Part shown: piece by piece, positions 17,386-26,686 of the stretch
Position numbering within the stretch: the first letter of the stretch is position 1
Layout of the letters: each line of letters begins with the position of its first letter
Assembly: GCF_028610625.1 (NCBI RefSeq)
Contig: NZ_JAQQWU010000007.1
Span: forward strand, 1 to 64,000
Length of the DNA: 64,000 nt
DNA from: Guptibacillus spartinae
GTDB lineage: Bacteria > Bacillota > Bacilli > Bacillales > Guptibacillaceae
Direction of reading: 5' to 3'
Notes under the pieces: model-generated
Told to the model about the DNA's origin: nothing
Seen by the model: only the letters and a program-made list of their open reading frames with translations
The model's database searches: none
Program-made: the position numbers and the translations under genes

Positions 17386-17434
17386 AAGCAAAAAGAAAGA
17401 AGAGTTCAGCTTGAACTCTTCTTTCTTTTTGCTT
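17386..17434 (-). terminator. Strong terminator of the neutral protease gene
   Basis: A perfect 23-bp stem (arms 17386-17408 and 17412-17434) with a 3-nt loop. Its inner part is G/C-containing and its outer part is a pure A/T and purine tract. The stem includes two bases of the protease stop codon. Confidence 0.9.
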
Positions 17435-19070
17435 AATTTACGCCAACTTGATTCCATGCATTTGCTACTGAGTTATAAGTAGTAGACCCTGTACCATAAA
17501 GATCAGAAGTGGCCTGAAGGAGCGCCGAACGAGCAGAGCTAAAATTACTTGTAGGTGTCATATAAAGGCTGAGAGCACGGTAGTAAATTTTTTCAGCTTT
17601 TGCTTTCCCAATACTTTGAATCGTTAAGTAAGCGGCTTTGTTAGGAATTCCACTGTTTGTATGAACTCCGCCATTATCTGATGAAGTATAGTAGTAGTCA
17701 TCCATATGGGACGGTTGACCGTATGCTTCAGGATTTGATAAACTTCTGAGCGCATCCCCTGGCTTGTTAGGTGTATAGACATCTTCACCCATTAGGAAAT
17801 CTCCAGGTTCAACGAAGTAACCAAATACATCAGACATTGATTCATTAAGGGCACCCGATTGGTTTTGGTATTGCAGGCCTGCTGTTCTCTCCGTCACCGC
17901 ATGTGTAATTTCGTGTGCGACAACATCAAGTGCTCCTGAAAGGGGTGCAAAAACAGAGCCATCCCCATCACCATAGACCATTTGTGAGCCATTCCAAAAG
18001 GCGTTATTATAATTCGAGCCATAATGAACAGTTGAACGGATGGTTGCGCCATTATTATTAAAACTATTGCGATTATGTGTGTTCTTATAATAGTCATATA
18101 CGACCCCAGCATTATAATGAGCGTCAACTTCAGCGCCTTGAGAGCTAGAAGTAAACGCATTGTTACTATCTACTGCATAGCTTCCTGGAAGAGACGTTCT
18201 ATTATTCGCTGTTCTCGTTTCAATGACCCCGCTCATTGGCTTCGTTGTGTCATAGAGATAATACGTTCCATTTGAGTAATACGTATTAAGAGATTTATAG
18301 TTACCTAGAACCCCATATCCATACCCAGTTTCAGCACCATCAGCAACGGCATTATAGGCATCTACGACTGATCCATCACGAGCATCTACATAAACTTGCC
18401 AGTTTGCTGGATAAGGATCGATGAACTGAAGCTGTACTTTATAAGTTAGGTAGTACTGATTATCCTTCTCATAAACGACCTTCTCACTTTTTTCTACCAT
18501 ATCAGAAACATCAGACTTGCGTACAAAGCTTGGCTCGTCCTTTACGACATTCTTTGGCTTTACATTAATATGATTCCATGCTTTTTTAACTGCATCTTTC
18601 TCAGAAAGTTTTACTTTAGAACTCCCTTTATAATTCTTCGCTGCTTCTGGATGAATATCTCCGTTGACCGCTGTTACTTCGCCTTTTTCATCCGTATGTA
18701 CGATGAATTTTGCGCCGTCGATTTCAACACCCTTCACTGTTTGAACATATTCGTAGTGTGTCATGCCTAATTCATCGGTTGTTTCGTTCACTAGCTTTAA
18801 ATCTTGTGTTTTCACTTTAAAAAGAGATTCATTTGACTTAAGATATGATTTTACTGCTTTTTCTGTTTTCACTTGATTCTCTGATAGTTTACCAGATAAG
18901 AATGACGGCACCTTCCGTTCTTTTTCCCAATCTTGTTTCACTATCTCCATTTTTTCTAGCGCTTGCTTCTGCTCCGCATTTAAATCTTTAGTAGAGGCAG
19001 CTGAAGCAGAAGGAAGGGCGCCCCCAAATGCTAAACCTGTGGCAAGTACAACGGCAATTCCTTTTTTCAT
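17433..19070 (-). CDS. npr: Extracellular neutral metalloprotease (bacillolysin, M4)
   Basis: A 545-residue preproprotein. It comprises a signal peptide (about 1-24, 'KKGIAVVLATGLAFGGALPSASA'), an FTP/PepSY propeptide (to about 230), and the peptidase M4 catalytic and C-terminal domains. Zinc ligands are H386 and H390 in 'VVAHEITHAVTERT', with catalytic E387 and third ligand E410 in 'GALNESMSDVFG'. This is the thermolysin/NprE family, secreted to degrade protein in stationary phase. The ATG at 19070 has GGAGG seven bases upstream; the open frame extends 14 codons further without support. Confidence 0.95.
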   Translation of the reverse strand: MKKGIAVVLATGLAFGGALPSASAASTKDLNAEQKQALEKMEIVKQDWEKERKVPSFLSGKLSENQVKTEKAVKSYLKSNESLFKVKTQDLKLVNETTDELGMTHYEYVQTVKGVEIDGAKFIVHTDEKGEVTAVNGDIHPEAAKNYKGSSKVKLSEKDAVKKAWNHINVKPKNVVKDEPSFVRKSDVSDMVEKSEKVVYEKDNQYYLTYKVQLQFIDPYPANWQVYVDARDGSVVDAYNAVADGAETGYGYGVLGNYKSLNTYYSNGTYYLYDTTKPMSGVIETRTANNRTSLPGSYAVDSNNAFTSSSQGAEVDAHYNAGVVYDYYKNTHNRNSFNNNGATIRSTVHYGSNYNNAFWNGSQMVYGDGDGSVFAPLSGALDVVAHEITHAVTERTAGLQYQNQSGALNESMSDVFGYFVEPGDFLMGEDVYTPNKPGDALRSLSNPEAYGQPSHMDDYYYTSSDNGGVHTNSGIPNKAAYLTIQSIGKAKAEKIYYRALSLYMTPTSNFSSARSALLQATSDLYGTGSTTYNSVANAWNQVGVN

Positions 19071-19590
19071 TTCATTTCCTCCATTTCGGAATAATTTGAA
19101 TTTTTGGTACATTTGTAGATTATCACAGAATTTCGCTCATTTGTATTGGGAAATATAGAAGAAAACATGAGTTTATTGGCGGTTTTTTGAGATGTAATTT
19201 CCCAATAACAACTTAGAAAATTACATGATATAATCTTTTTGCACAAAAAATAAATTGTAAAAATATAACTTTTATGGGTGATGAAATGAAAATAAGACAG
19301 GCTAATTGCCTGTCTTTTATAATGAAAATTTTACCCTATCGTACCTATGTACTATATTTAGTTCGCTCCATTTTTCCACTTGTGAGTTTTTCTCACTTTG
19401 TTTTTTCTTTACATGAGCACATGAACTGCCCATCTGAGGCAAGGTTTCAATGCTTACTTGTAATATTTTCAAATCCTCATATTTTTTCAATGTCAATCAA
19501 CGTAATCAATTATCCTTTTATCTGATCGTAATGAAAACAAAACTTCCTACATAAACTTGATACAACCATGAACAAGCAGGTGAGCATCTG
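19071..19590. other. 520-bp intergenic region with paired inverted motifs and an orphan terminator
   Basis: The protease promoter region contains two inverted copies of an 11-bp word, TATTGGGAAAT (19144-19154) and ATTTCCCAATA (19197-19207), possible regulator sites or a long-range stem. Further right there is a plus-strand -10-like GATATAAT near 19230 and a terminator at 19294-19316. An 83-codon open frame starting at 19274 runs through this terminator and has no convincing ribosome binding site, so it is not called. Confidence 0.5.
19294..19316 (+). terminator. Orphan terminator-like hairpin
   Basis: Perfect 9-bp stem AAGACAGGC/GCCTGTCTT, 5-nt loop, then TTAT. No gene ends here on the plus strand, so it may end a short RNA. 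Confidence 0.6.
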
Positions 19591-20163
19591 ATGTATAAAA
19601 AAATAGCTGCTGTTGTAATAGGAAGTCTTTTAGTTGGCATTGGGATCAACACCTTTCTTGTGCCAAATCATCTCATTGATGGTGGAATGATCGGCATTGG
19701 CTTAATTATAAAATACATTTGGGGTTATCAAACTGGGCTTACCATCATTTGTTTAAGTATCCCTCTCTATATTATTGCTTTCCTTTATTTTCGTCCTTAC
19801 TTTTACAATAGCCTTCACGGTTTATTACTTTCTTCCTTTTTCATCGATCTCCTATCCCCCCTTCGCTACGCTTTTGCTTTTCCTATACTTATCAGTGCAT
19901 TACTAGGTGGCTTTTTTGTAGGTACAGGCATTGGAATTATGTTGAAATATGAAACAAGTACAGGTGGAACAGATTTGCTCGCTCAATTCATCGCTCGCAT
20001 GGTTTCTTTGAATGTTGGGGTAATCATCTTTTTAATAGATGGCCTTGTTATACTTATAGGCTCTAAAACAATTGGGTTAAACGCTACGCTGTACTCAGCG
20101 ATCACAATTTTCGCAGTTGGTCTTGCCACCAGCGTATTAACATTAAAGAAGGAAGCATTATAG
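19591..20163 (+). CDS. YitT family membrane protein (DUF161, short form)
   Basis: 190 residues with five or six hydrophobic segments. 'GSLLVGIGINTFLVPNHLIDGGMIGIGLII' and 'GTGIGIMLKYETSTGGTDLLAQ' are the conserved YitT/DUF161 motifs. The usual C-terminal cytoplasmic DUF2179 domain is absent: the protein ends right after the last membrane segment. It is probably a transporter-like protein of unknown substrate. The ribosome binding site is weak (AGGTGA). A terminator follows directly. Confidence 0.82.
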   Translation: MYKKIAAVVIGSLLVGIGINTFLVPNHLIDGGMIGIGLIIKYIWGYQTGLTIICLSIPLYIIAFLYFRPYFYNSLHGLLLSSFFIDLLSPLRYAFAFPILISALLGGFFVGTGIGIMLKYETSTGGTDLLAQFIARMVSLNVGVIIFLIDGLVILIGSKTIGLNATLYSAITIFAVGLATSVLTLKKEAL

Positions 20164-20190
20164 AAGCGCTGTGTTGTTTCACAGCGCTTC
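20163..20190. terminator. Bidirectional terminator between yitT and spoIIP
   Basis: Perfect 11-bp arms GAAGCGCTGTG/CACAGCGCTTC, 6-nt loop, with T-rich sequence on the plus side. It overlaps the stop of the YitT gene. Confidence 0.85.
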
Positions 20191-20196
20191 CTTCTT

Positions 20197-21369
20197 TTAT
20201 TTATTTACTTTCTGCGTTCCCCAGTAATAATCGCTTATGACATCTGCAATGGCCTTTACAGTACGGCTGAGTTGTTCAAGGTTATTGTCCACTCCACCCA
20301 TTTCAATTAGCATGGCATTTTGTGATAAATCTTGATTATATATACCATCCACTCCCTGCCCTTTTTTACCGATAACTCCTCGACTTAATCCAGGATACTT
20401 GGCTTTTAGAGCTTCATGAAGTTCCTTTGCAAGCGCTAGGTTTTTTTCGTAATTTGGATTTTCTTCCCCCACCACAAATACAGTACGAGCATATTCTTCA
20501 TTATTTATCGTAACTGTAGTATCTTTTTCTCTTAATGAATCACGGTGGATATCGATAAACAAGTTAAGATCCTCATTCCCAGCAGCAGCGGACTGAACGA
20601 TTGATCTAGAAACATCATAGGCTTTTCCATTGGTCCATCCCTTTTCTTTTAATAAAGCTCCTATATTGGAATCATCTACTTGAGCGCCAATTCCTCTGTC
20701 CTCAAGTTCTTCTCCCAACAATTTCCCTACTAACGTAATATTTGTTTTTCCATCTATCGCTAGATCAGCATTTTTTTCTCCTTCAAGACCTAATAGAGGG
20801 AGATAAGATTCATAGCTATGCGAATGATAAATAAAGGCGACTTTCTTTCCATTTGTTGTTTGAAGTGGTGGTGTGACCTTATCCTTAGTATCCTTAATTT
20901 CTAATTTCTCTGTAGGGACTTCTCTTTCTTTAAGCAAATCATTCAAAGGCGGGGCGGATTCTACAGGAAGATTCGTAAAGTTTGTCCCTTCTCCAGCAAC
21001 GTGAATTTTAGCATCATATAATGCAAAACCTGGGAGTTCCCCTCCTAGAAGACTCCTTATATCGCCAGGTTTCACACTCGTAATAAATTGAAATGTGACA
21101 AGTGACAGCGCTGGCGGTTCACTTTCTTCGGGCAATACTTGCGTTAAATAGTGATTCTCAGTCCCCATTCCATATACCATCGCTTCTGTTGAAAAGCTCG
21201 TGATCCAATCATGTAACATAGAAGAGGAAAGCTGGTATTTCGTTTCCGAAGAGGAAATGACACCTGCTACTACAAATAAAAAAATGAGTCCTGCAACTGT
21301 AAAAAAAGAGATGAATCGAATTTCTCTACTGCTTGTATCACCAAACAGCCTTGGAGAGCTGTTTTTCAT
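20197..21369 (-). CDS. spoIIP: Stage II sporulation protein P (SpoIIP)
   Basis: About 390 residues. One N-terminal membrane anchor (about 20-40) is followed by an extracytoplasmic amidase/endopeptidase domain. Conserved catalytic signatures are 'IYHSHSYESYLP', 'FIDIHRDSLRE' and 'LIEMGGVDNN'. SpoIIP acts with SpoIID and SpoIIM to degrade septal peptidoglycan during engulfment. It is not beside gpr, the location of spoIIP in B. subtilis, so it could be a second copy. The ATG at 21369 follows AAGGAGGG; an upstream ATG eight codons earlier overlaps that site. Confidence 0.9.
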   Translation of the reverse strand: MKNSSPRLFGDTSSREIRFISFFTVAGLIFLFVVAGVISSSETKYQLSSSMLHDWITSFSTEAMVYGMGTENHYLTQVLPEESEPPALSLVTFQFITSVKPGDIRSLLGGELPGFALYDAKIHVAGEGTNFTNLPVESAPPLNDLLKEREVPTEKLEIKDTKDKVTPPLQTTNGKKVAFIYHSHSYESYLPLLGLEGEKNADLAIDGKTNITLVGKLLGEELEDRGIGAQVDDSNIGALLKEKGWTNGKAYDVSRSIVQSAAAGNEDLNLFIDIHRDSLREKDTTVTINNEEYARTVFVVGEENPNYEKNLALAKELHEALKAKYPGLSRGVIGKKGQGVDGIYNQDLSQNAMLIEMGGVDNNLEQLSRTVKAIADVISDYYWGTQKVNK

Positions 21370-21547
21370 TTCTCTTCCCTCCTTCTCATTCACTTCACAC
21401 TCTATGTCTATGAATTGCCAGGTTAAATTAGAAGATTTATTTACTAGTTCTCATAGATACATAATTCAGGAAGAATTAAGCAAAATATATTTGATAATTG
21501 AATGTTAGAAAAGTATGATAAAGGTGAGGATACAGGAGGTGAACAGA

Positions 21548-21934
21548 ATGGGTAAATCATCCGCTTATATTACTGCAATAATTTTGTTCCTAGTTATGGT
21601 TGTAGGCTTTACATACTGGCTTTCCACAACCGAAGAACACGCTGGTGGAAATGAAGCCAGTCATGGTGAGCAAGCTGAAGAAGGTGGCGGTGAAAAAGGC
21701 GGCGATTCCGCTGGTGGAGAAGCTGAAAAAGTTTTTGCACAAAACTGTGCATCTTGTCACGGTGAAAACCTTGGTGGTGGTGCTGGTCCAGCACTTGAAG
21801 CCGTTGGTGGTAAGTATTCGAAAGATGAAATTCTCGAGATTATCAAAAATGGGAAAAGTGGCGGCATGCCCGCTGGCGTTATTCAAGGGGAAGAAGCTGA
21901 AATGGTCGCGACATGGCTTTCTGAGAAAAAATAA
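21548..21934 (+). CDS. Membrane-anchored cytochrome c (c550/c551 type)
   Basis: 128 residues. An N-terminal hydrophobic anchor (about 6-26) is followed by a Gly/Glu-rich linker (about 30-62) and a small monohaem domain with CxxCH ('[12 protein letters not shown]') and axial Met in 'SGGMPAGV'. It resembles CccA/CccB of Bacillus, electron carriers to cytochrome c oxidase. The GGAGGTG site decides for the ATG at 21548 over an in-frame ATG 33 bases upstream. A terminator follows the stop. Confidence 0.88.
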   Translation: MGKSSAYITAIILFLVMVVGFTYWLSTTEEHAGGNEASHGEQAEEGGGEKGGDSAGGEAEKVFAQNCASCHGENLGGGAGPALEAVGGKYSKDEILEIIKNGKSGGMPAGVIQGEEAEMVATWLSEKK

Positions 21935-21950
21935 TAACGCTTACTTCAAG

Positions 21951-21974
21951 CTCTCTGTCCTAATGGATAGGGAG
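21951..21974 (+). terminator. Terminator after the cytochrome c gene
   Basis: 10-bp stem with two G-U pairs, loop TAAT, followed by TTTTTAATATT. Confidence 0.8.
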
Positions 21975-21990
21975 TTTTTAATATTATTTT

Positions 21991-22004
21991 TGAAAGCGTT
22001 ATCA
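21991..22004. promoter_or_regulatory. cre-like site (CcpA)
   Basis: TGAAAGCGTTATCA matches the consensus TGWAARCGYTWNCW at all 14 positions. It lies between the cytochrome c gene and the ribU promoter, about 30 bp upstream of the ribU -35. Regulation of either gene by CcpA is inference. Confidence 0.55.
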
Positions 22005-22033
22005 TAATATACCTTAGTTTCAAGAGGTTTTTA

Positions 22034-22062
22034 TTGAGAAATGTTCTCTCTCCCTGTATAAT
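22034..22062 (+). promoter_or_regulatory. ribU promoter
   Basis: -35 TTGAGA (22034-22039), 17-nt spacer, -10 TATAAT (22057-22062). Transcription would start about 20 nt before the FMN aptamer. Confidence 0.85.
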
Positions 22063-22087
22063 GTACTTGTAAACATTATAACGAACT

Positions 22088-22217
22088 ATCTTCGGGGCAG
22101 GGTGTAATTCCCGACCGGCGGTGAAGGATAAGCAATTCCTCAAGCCCGCGAGCCTGTGTTTTGGGCAGGATCTGGTGTGATTCCAGAGCCGACAGTATAG
22201 TCTGGATGGGAGAAGAT
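22088..22217 (+). promoter_or_regulatory. FMN riboswitch (RFN element)
   Basis: All conserved RFN blocks are present in order: ATCTTCGGGGCAGGGTG, AATTCCCGACCGGCGGT, AGCCCGCGAGC, GATCTGGTGTGATTCCAGAG, CCGACAGTATAGTCTGGATG and GGGAGAAGAT. It is followed by a potential antiterminator hairpin (22226-22262) and the terminator at 22276, so FMN binding should stop transcription of ribU. Confidence 0.98.
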
Positions 22218-22275
22218 GGTGGAGTAGTAAGCTTTCTTGAATTTTTATAGAAGCTTGCTTATTTCCCCATGCCGT

Positions 22276-22304
22276 AACCATGAGCCCCATACTCATGGTT
22301 TTTT
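22276..22304 (+). terminator. Riboswitch-controlled terminator before ribU
   Basis: Perfect 9-bp arms AACCATGAG/CTCATGGTT with a 7-nt loop and six T at the 3' side, located between the FMN aptamer and ribU. Confidence 0.9.
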
Positions 22305-22364
22305 GTGTGCATTGGGACCACATCTCCTTTTTCGGTGGTTCGAAAAAAAGGGAGCAATGTCAAA

Positions 22365-22946
22365 ATGAAAAGTGTTTCAAAAACGCAGCGCATGATTGTA
22401 GTTGCCATGTTCAGCAGTATTTCGTACTTGTTAATGCTTTTAGATTTTCCGCTACCTGGATTTCCTGTTTTCCTTCAAATCGATTTCAGTGATATTCCAG
22501 CGCTATTTGTTGCCATTCTATATGGTCCAGTTGCAGGAATCCTTGTAGAAGCGATTAAAAACTTTATTCACTTTGGGATACAAGGTAGCTTTACAGGTGT
22601 CCCAATTGGTCAAATGGCTAACTTTATTGCGGGAATATTCTTTGTTGTACCAACAGCACTTCTATTCCGTAAGTTTAATCAAACGCAAAAGGGATTAGCC
22701 CTTGGTTTGACGCTTGGAACAATTTTAATGTCAGCAATGATGGGATTGTTGAACTATTTAATTATTCTTCCAGCATACACCTGGTTCATGGGCTTTGAAG
22801 AAATGTCAGCTTCTGCCCGTCAAGCACTTGTATTAACCGGTATTACACCATTTAATCTCATAAAAGGCGCGATTGTAGCAAGTATATTTGTTGCCTTCTT
22901 TATAAAATTAAAACCCTGGTTTGCTCGCCAAACGAGAGTGGCATAA
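22365..22946 (+). CDS. ribU: Riboflavin ECF transporter S component RibU
   Basis: 193 residues with six hydrophobic segments. The sequence 'FPVFLQIDFSDIPALFVAILYGPVAGILVEAIKN' is the S-component signature that binds riboflavin; RibU partners with the shared EcfA/EcfA'/EcfT module (not in this window). Control by the FMN riboswitch confirms the substrate. The start is the ATG at 22365, ten bases after a GGGAG; the longer open frame overlaps the terminator and is not credible. Confidence 0.95.
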   Translation: MKSVSKTQRMIVVAMFSSISYLLMLLDFPLPGFPVFLQIDFSDIPALFVAILYGPVAGILVEAIKNFIHFGIQGSFTGVPIGQMANFIAGIFFVVPTALLFRKFNQTQKGLALGLTLGTILMSAMMGLLNYLIILPAYTWFMGFEEMSASARQALVLTGITPFNLIKGAIVASIFVAFFIKLKPWFARQTRVA

Positions 22947-22952
22947 CGAATT

Positions 22953-22984
22953 AAAACCGAACCTTAAGACAAGGTTCGGTTTTT
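22953..22984 (+). terminator. Terminator after ribU
   Basis: 13-bp arms AAAACCGAACCTT/AAGGTTCGGTTTT and a T run. Confidence 0.92.
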
Positions 22985-23081
22985 TGTTGTCCTATTTATC
23001 CGAATAAAGAACAAATGGATGTAAAAGGGATTTTCCATTTATTATCGAAATAGGTATAAAAAGTGTTGGGAGGTACAAGAA

Positions 23082-24554
23082 ATGCTATCTATCGATTGGT
23101 TAGAGAGGTCCACGATTCTCGATCTTCAACAGGCGATGCTTGCTCAAAAATTCACTTCAAAGCAGCTCGTTCAATTTTATCTCAATCAAATCGCCGACCA
23201 TAATCACAAAGTGAACGCCATTCTAGAAATCAATCCTGAAGCAGTCATGATTGCAGAATCTCTTGATCGTGAGCGCCAAATAAAAGGGATAAGAAGTTCT
23301 CTACACGGCATTCCAATTTTATTAAAAGATAATATCAATACAGGCGATCACATGCATACAAGTGCTGGCTCTCAAGCTCTAGCTACTTCCTATGGCAAAG
23401 ATGACGCCTTTTTAGTGAAGAAACTGCGTCACGCGGGTGCTGTTATTTTAGGAAAAACCAATATGACCGAATGGGCCAATTTCATGAGCGATAAAATGCC
23501 AAATGGGTATAGTTCAAGAGGCGGACAGGTACTGAATCCATATGGCCCTCGTACTCTTGACGTAGGAGGATCCAGTTCTGGATCAGCCGTTGCCATTGCT
23601 TGTCACTTTGCTACCGCTGCGATTGGAACAGAAACGAACGGATCCATTCTGAGCCCCTCAAGTTCGAATGGAGGCGTTGGTCTTAAGCCTACTGTTGGAA
23701 CAATTAGTCGTTCAGGTATTATTCCAATCTCTTTTTCACAAGATACGGCCGGCCCAATGACCCGAAATGTAACAGATGCAGCTATTCTTCTTAGTCATTT
23801 GACAGGAGAAGATCCTATGGATCCTGCCACACATTCTACCCCTCTCCAAAAAGATTACACGCCTTATCTACTCCCTATGTTATATGAACCATTACGAATT
23901 GGAATTGTTCAGAAAGGCTATTACGATACGATGCATATGGAAGAACAAGAGAAATTAGATAAAGCAAGCGAAGACCTTAAAGAAATGGGTTGCACGATGA
24001 TAAATATTGACCAAATTTGCTCAGATCAAGAACAGCTTGAAGAAGATTATCAGGTTTTACGTTATGAGTTTAAGTCTGGTATTAACCGATACCTAGCTAA
24101 AGAAACAAGCGCTTCTTTCCGTGACCTTCAATCGATTATTAATTACTATCAACAAAACCCGTTAACTCTTCCTTACGGTCAATCCGTTTTACTCGAAGCA
24201 AATGAAACGAGCGGATCTTTAACAGAAGCACAGTATTTGCACAGTCGCGTCCGAGATATCTCTCAAGCAAAAGAAAAAGGCTTAGACCTCCTTATGGAAA
24301 CTGAAAAACTAGACGCATTGCTTTTTGTAGGGTCATATGGCTCAACACTCCCTGCAAAAGCAGGCTATCCTTCTATAACCGTTCCTGGAGGTTTCACATC
24401 TAATAAAAAACCACTTGGCCTTACCTTTACAGGAAAAGCGTTTAGCGAACCCCAATTAATTAAGCTTGCTTATGCTTTTGAACAGCATACACGTCAGCGA
24501 ATACTTCCAGAATGGTTAGACAACCACCAGACGACACAACAATCTCAACCTTAA
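23082..24554 (+). CDS. Amidase signature family enzyme
   Basis: A 490-residue cytosolic hydrolase with the amidase-signature catalytic Ser-cisSer-Lys triad: Lys in '[12 protein letters not shown]', and the Gly/Ser-rich block '[18 protein letters not shown]' with the nucleophile in '[17 protein letters not shown]'. It is GatA-like in the core, but no gatB/gatC genes are adjacent, so it is a stand-alone amidase (B. subtilis YerM-type) with unknown substrate. It has a GGAGG site eight bases before the ATG, and a shared terminator with the convergent oppA. Confidence 0.88.
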   Translation: MLSIDWLERSTILDLQQAMLAQKFTSKQLVQFYLNQIADHNHKVNAILEINPEAVMIAESLDRERQIKGIRSSLHGIPILLKDNINTGDHMHTSAGSQALATSYGKDDAFLVKKLRHAGAVILGKTNMTEWANFMSDKMPNGYSSRGGQVLNPYGPRTLDVGGSSSGSAVAIACHFATAAIGTETNGSILSPSSSNGGVGLKPTVGTISRSGIIPISFSQDTAGPMTRNVTDAAILLSHLTGEDPMDPATHSTPLQKDYTPYLLPMLYEPLRIGIVQKGYYDTMHMEEQEKLDKASEDLKEMGCTMINIDQICSDQEQLEEDYQVLRYEFKSGINRYLAKETSASFRDLQSIINYYQQNPLTLPYGQSVLLEANETSGSLTEAQYLHSRVRDISQAKEKGLDLLMETEKLDALLFVGSYGSTLPAKAGYPSITVPGGFTSNKKPLGLTFTGKAFSEPQLIKLAYAFEQHTRQRILPEWLDNHQTTQQSQP

Positions 24555-24557
24555 AAA

Positions 24558-24583
24558 AAGCGCGAGCCTAATGGCTCGCGCTT
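24558..24583. terminator. Bidirectional terminator between amidase and oppA genes
   Basis: Perfect 11-bp arms AAGCGCGAGCC/GGCTCGCGCTT, loop TAAT, with seven A on the left (T on the minus strand) serving oppA. Confidence 0.9.
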
Positions 24584-24597
24584 ATCTAATGAAACTT

Positions 24598-26298
24598 TTA
24601 CTTTTCGATTGTTACCCATTTAAGAGAAGAATCTGCACCAAACTTGTGAATGTGATAGTTTTTCACATAGTCTTTCATGATTATAGCAGAACCACCTTGA
24701 TAAGTTGGTAGAATCGCCGTATCTTCTTCAATTAGAATACGCTCTGCTTCTTGCATCATTTCCCAACGCTTCTGTTCGTCAGATTCAGTCTTAGCATCAG
24801 AAACCAGCTTGTCATACTCTTCGTTAGAGTAGTCCATACGGTTGTATGCGCCATCTGTTTCAAACATGTATACATAAGTCATTGGATCTGGATAGTCTGG
24901 TCCCCAACCACCAGTTGAGATATCAAAGTCTCCAGCGTCCTCAAGATCAAGGAACTGCTTCCAAGGTTGCTTATTGATTGTAATCGTAAGTCCGTCTAGC
25001 TTAGATTCAAACTGATCTTTCGCATATTCTGCGATTTTAGAAGCAAGGTCACTATCCGTTGTAAGGAATTCAAGCTCAACTTTATCTGTACCAAGAGCTT
25101 CTAGACCCTTTTTCCAGTACTCAGCAGCATCGTCTGCAGTTTGATCGGCAAGATAGCCGTCTGGAGCTGGTGCACGGAAATCTTCATCGTTAAAGTATAG
25201 GAATTCTTTTGGTACAAGATAGCGAGCTGCTACTGAACCATTGTTAAGCAATACATTTACAAGACCATCACGGTCATAGGACAAGAATAGGGCTTTACGA
25301 ATATCATTGTTCGCAAGTGCTTCATTCTTCTGGTTCATGCGTAGGAAATAAATCGTTGTATCAAGGATGGTCGTAAAATCTTCACGATCTTTAAATTGAT
25401 CAACGAAGTCTGCACTTAGAGCAGCACGATCGATGCTTCCAGTCTCATAAAGGTTCACACGCGTTGCTTCGTCTTTTACGATTTTGTAATTCGCTTCTTT
25501 CAACTGTACTGTGTCAGCATCCCAGTACCCATCGTTCTTCGCAAGCTTCCAGCCTTCCCCGTGATTCCATTCAGCTAGCGTAAATGGACCGTTGTAAAGC
25601 ATTGTATCAGCTTCAAGTGAATAATTATCCCCTTGCTCCTCAGCAAATTCTGAAGGTTGTGGGTAGAAAGATGCAAATGTGAGAAGGTCAAAGAAATACG
25701 GAACTTCTTGTGTTACAACAACTTCCAGTGTCTTTTCATCTACTGCTTTCACACCAAGTTCTTCTACTTTACCGTATAAAGGATCGCCTTCAGTGATGAT
25801 TTCATTACCATTCTTAATACCTGCCGCACCCATCATAGATGCATATCCGCCCATTGTATCTGGGTGAATAATTTTGTGCCATGCATATACGAAATCGTCT
25901 GCTTTCACTGGCGTGCCGTCAGACCAATTCGCATCTTCACGAATTTTAAATGTATAAACAGTTTCTCCGTCTTTTTCTTCAACTTCCGGCTCTTCTGCCG
26001 CCATACCTAGAACAGGCTTATTATCTTTATCAAGACGATAAAGACCCTCGAATACCTGGTTCATCGCGTTAAATGCAACAGTATCCGTTGCTTGTGTTGA
26101 GTCCATAGTCGGAATATCCTGTGTATCTGTTAAATTTAGAACCTGTTCAGCTGATCCTTCCGAGCTATCGCTATCTCCGCTAGTCGCTTCTCCTTCACTG
26201 TTCGTGTTGCTTGATGTGTTCGAATTACCAGAACACGCTGCAAGGAAAAGGCTTAACAATAAGATGACCGAAAGCAGAAGCGAAAACTTTTTCTTCAT
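24598..26298 (-). CDS. oppA: Oligopeptide-binding lipoprotein OppA
   Basis: 566 residues. The signal peptide has the lipobox LAAC with C22 as lipidation site, then a Ser/Gly/Glu-rich linker (24-55) and an SBP_bac_5 domain ('DIPTMDSTQATDTVAFNAMNQVFEGLYRLD', 'DANWSDGTPVKADDFVYAW', 'GGWGPDYPDPMTYVYMFETDG'). It captures extracellular peptides for an Opp ABC importer. No oppB-F genes are adjacent, so it must use permeases encoded elsewhere. Its GGGGG ribosome site follows directly on a structured 5' leader. Confidence 0.93.
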   Translation of the reverse strand: MKKKFSLLLSVILLLSLFLAACSGNSNTSSNTNSEGEATSGDSDSSEGSAEQVLNLTDTQDIPTMDSTQATDTVAFNAMNQVFEGLYRLDKDNKPVLGMAAEEPEVEEKDGETVYTFKIREDANWSDGTPVKADDFVYAWHKIIHPDTMGGYASMMGAAGIKNGNEIITEGDPLYGKVEELGVKAVDEKTLEVVVTQEVPYFFDLLTFASFYPQPSEFAEEQGDNYSLEADTMLYNGPFTLAEWNHGEGWKLAKNDGYWDADTVQLKEANYKIVKDEATRVNLYETGSIDRAALSADFVDQFKDREDFTTILDTTIYFLRMNQKNEALANNDIRKALFLSYDRDGLVNVLLNNGSVAARYLVPKEFLYFNDEDFRAPAPDGYLADQTADDAAEYWKKGLEALGTDKVELEFLTTDSDLASKIAEYAKDQFESKLDGLTITINKQPWKQFLDLEDAGDFDISTGGWGPDYPDPMTYVYMFETDGAYNRMDYSNEEYDKLVSDAKTESDEQKRWEMMQEAERILIEEDTAILPTYQGGSAIIMKDYVKNYHIHKFGADSSLKWVTIEK

Positions 26299-26686
26299 TG
26301 TGTTACCCCCTATTTGTTTGTACCATTCAGTTAAGGTCTATTTTAAGTAGACCTTATGTAGCCATTCAAACAAAACTAATCGATGGGAAAACGTCGTGAG
26401 ATCTATAACAGGGAGGTCATATCACTCAACATATGTAACCAATACCGATTAGAGGTTTGAATATTCTTAATTAACTGAATGATTAAACTTATTTTAAATT
26501 TCAAAAAACTTTCTGTAACCATCCAATTTAGCCAAAAGTATACCAGCCATTTTGTTTTTTTCTACAAAAATATCCGTCTAATGGCTTAAAACCTGTATTT
26601 TTAGTGAAATGCTTTCGCTATATTTTTTTGAAAATTTTATACAATTATCTCTAAAATTCTCTATAATAGGGGTGAGGTGATGGGCA
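26299..26686. other. 388-bp divergent intergenic region (oppA/mocR)
   Basis: Holds the oppA leader structure at 26313-26374, and close to mocR a -10 TATAAT (about 26663-26668) shortly before the GAGGTGAT ribosome site. The middle is A/T-rich without readable genes. MocR regulators usually control a divergent neighbour, so oppA is a possible target, but I find no clear direct-repeat operator. Confidence 0.5.
26313..26374 (-). promoter_or_regulatory. Structured 5' leader of oppA
   Basis: On the minus strand, an outer 8-bp stem (TTTGTTTG at 26367-26374 with CAAACAAA at 26313-26320) encloses an inner perfect 9-bp stem (TAAGGTCTA/TAGACCTTA, 26332-26340 and 26348-26356). The internal loops on both sides share GAATGG-TAC. 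It ends next to the ribosome site and matches no riboswitch class I recognise. Confidence 0.5.

Noticed and set aside
19274-19525. 83-codon open frame upstream of the YitT gene
   Set aside because: It runs through a perfect terminator hairpin and lacks a convincing ribosome site.
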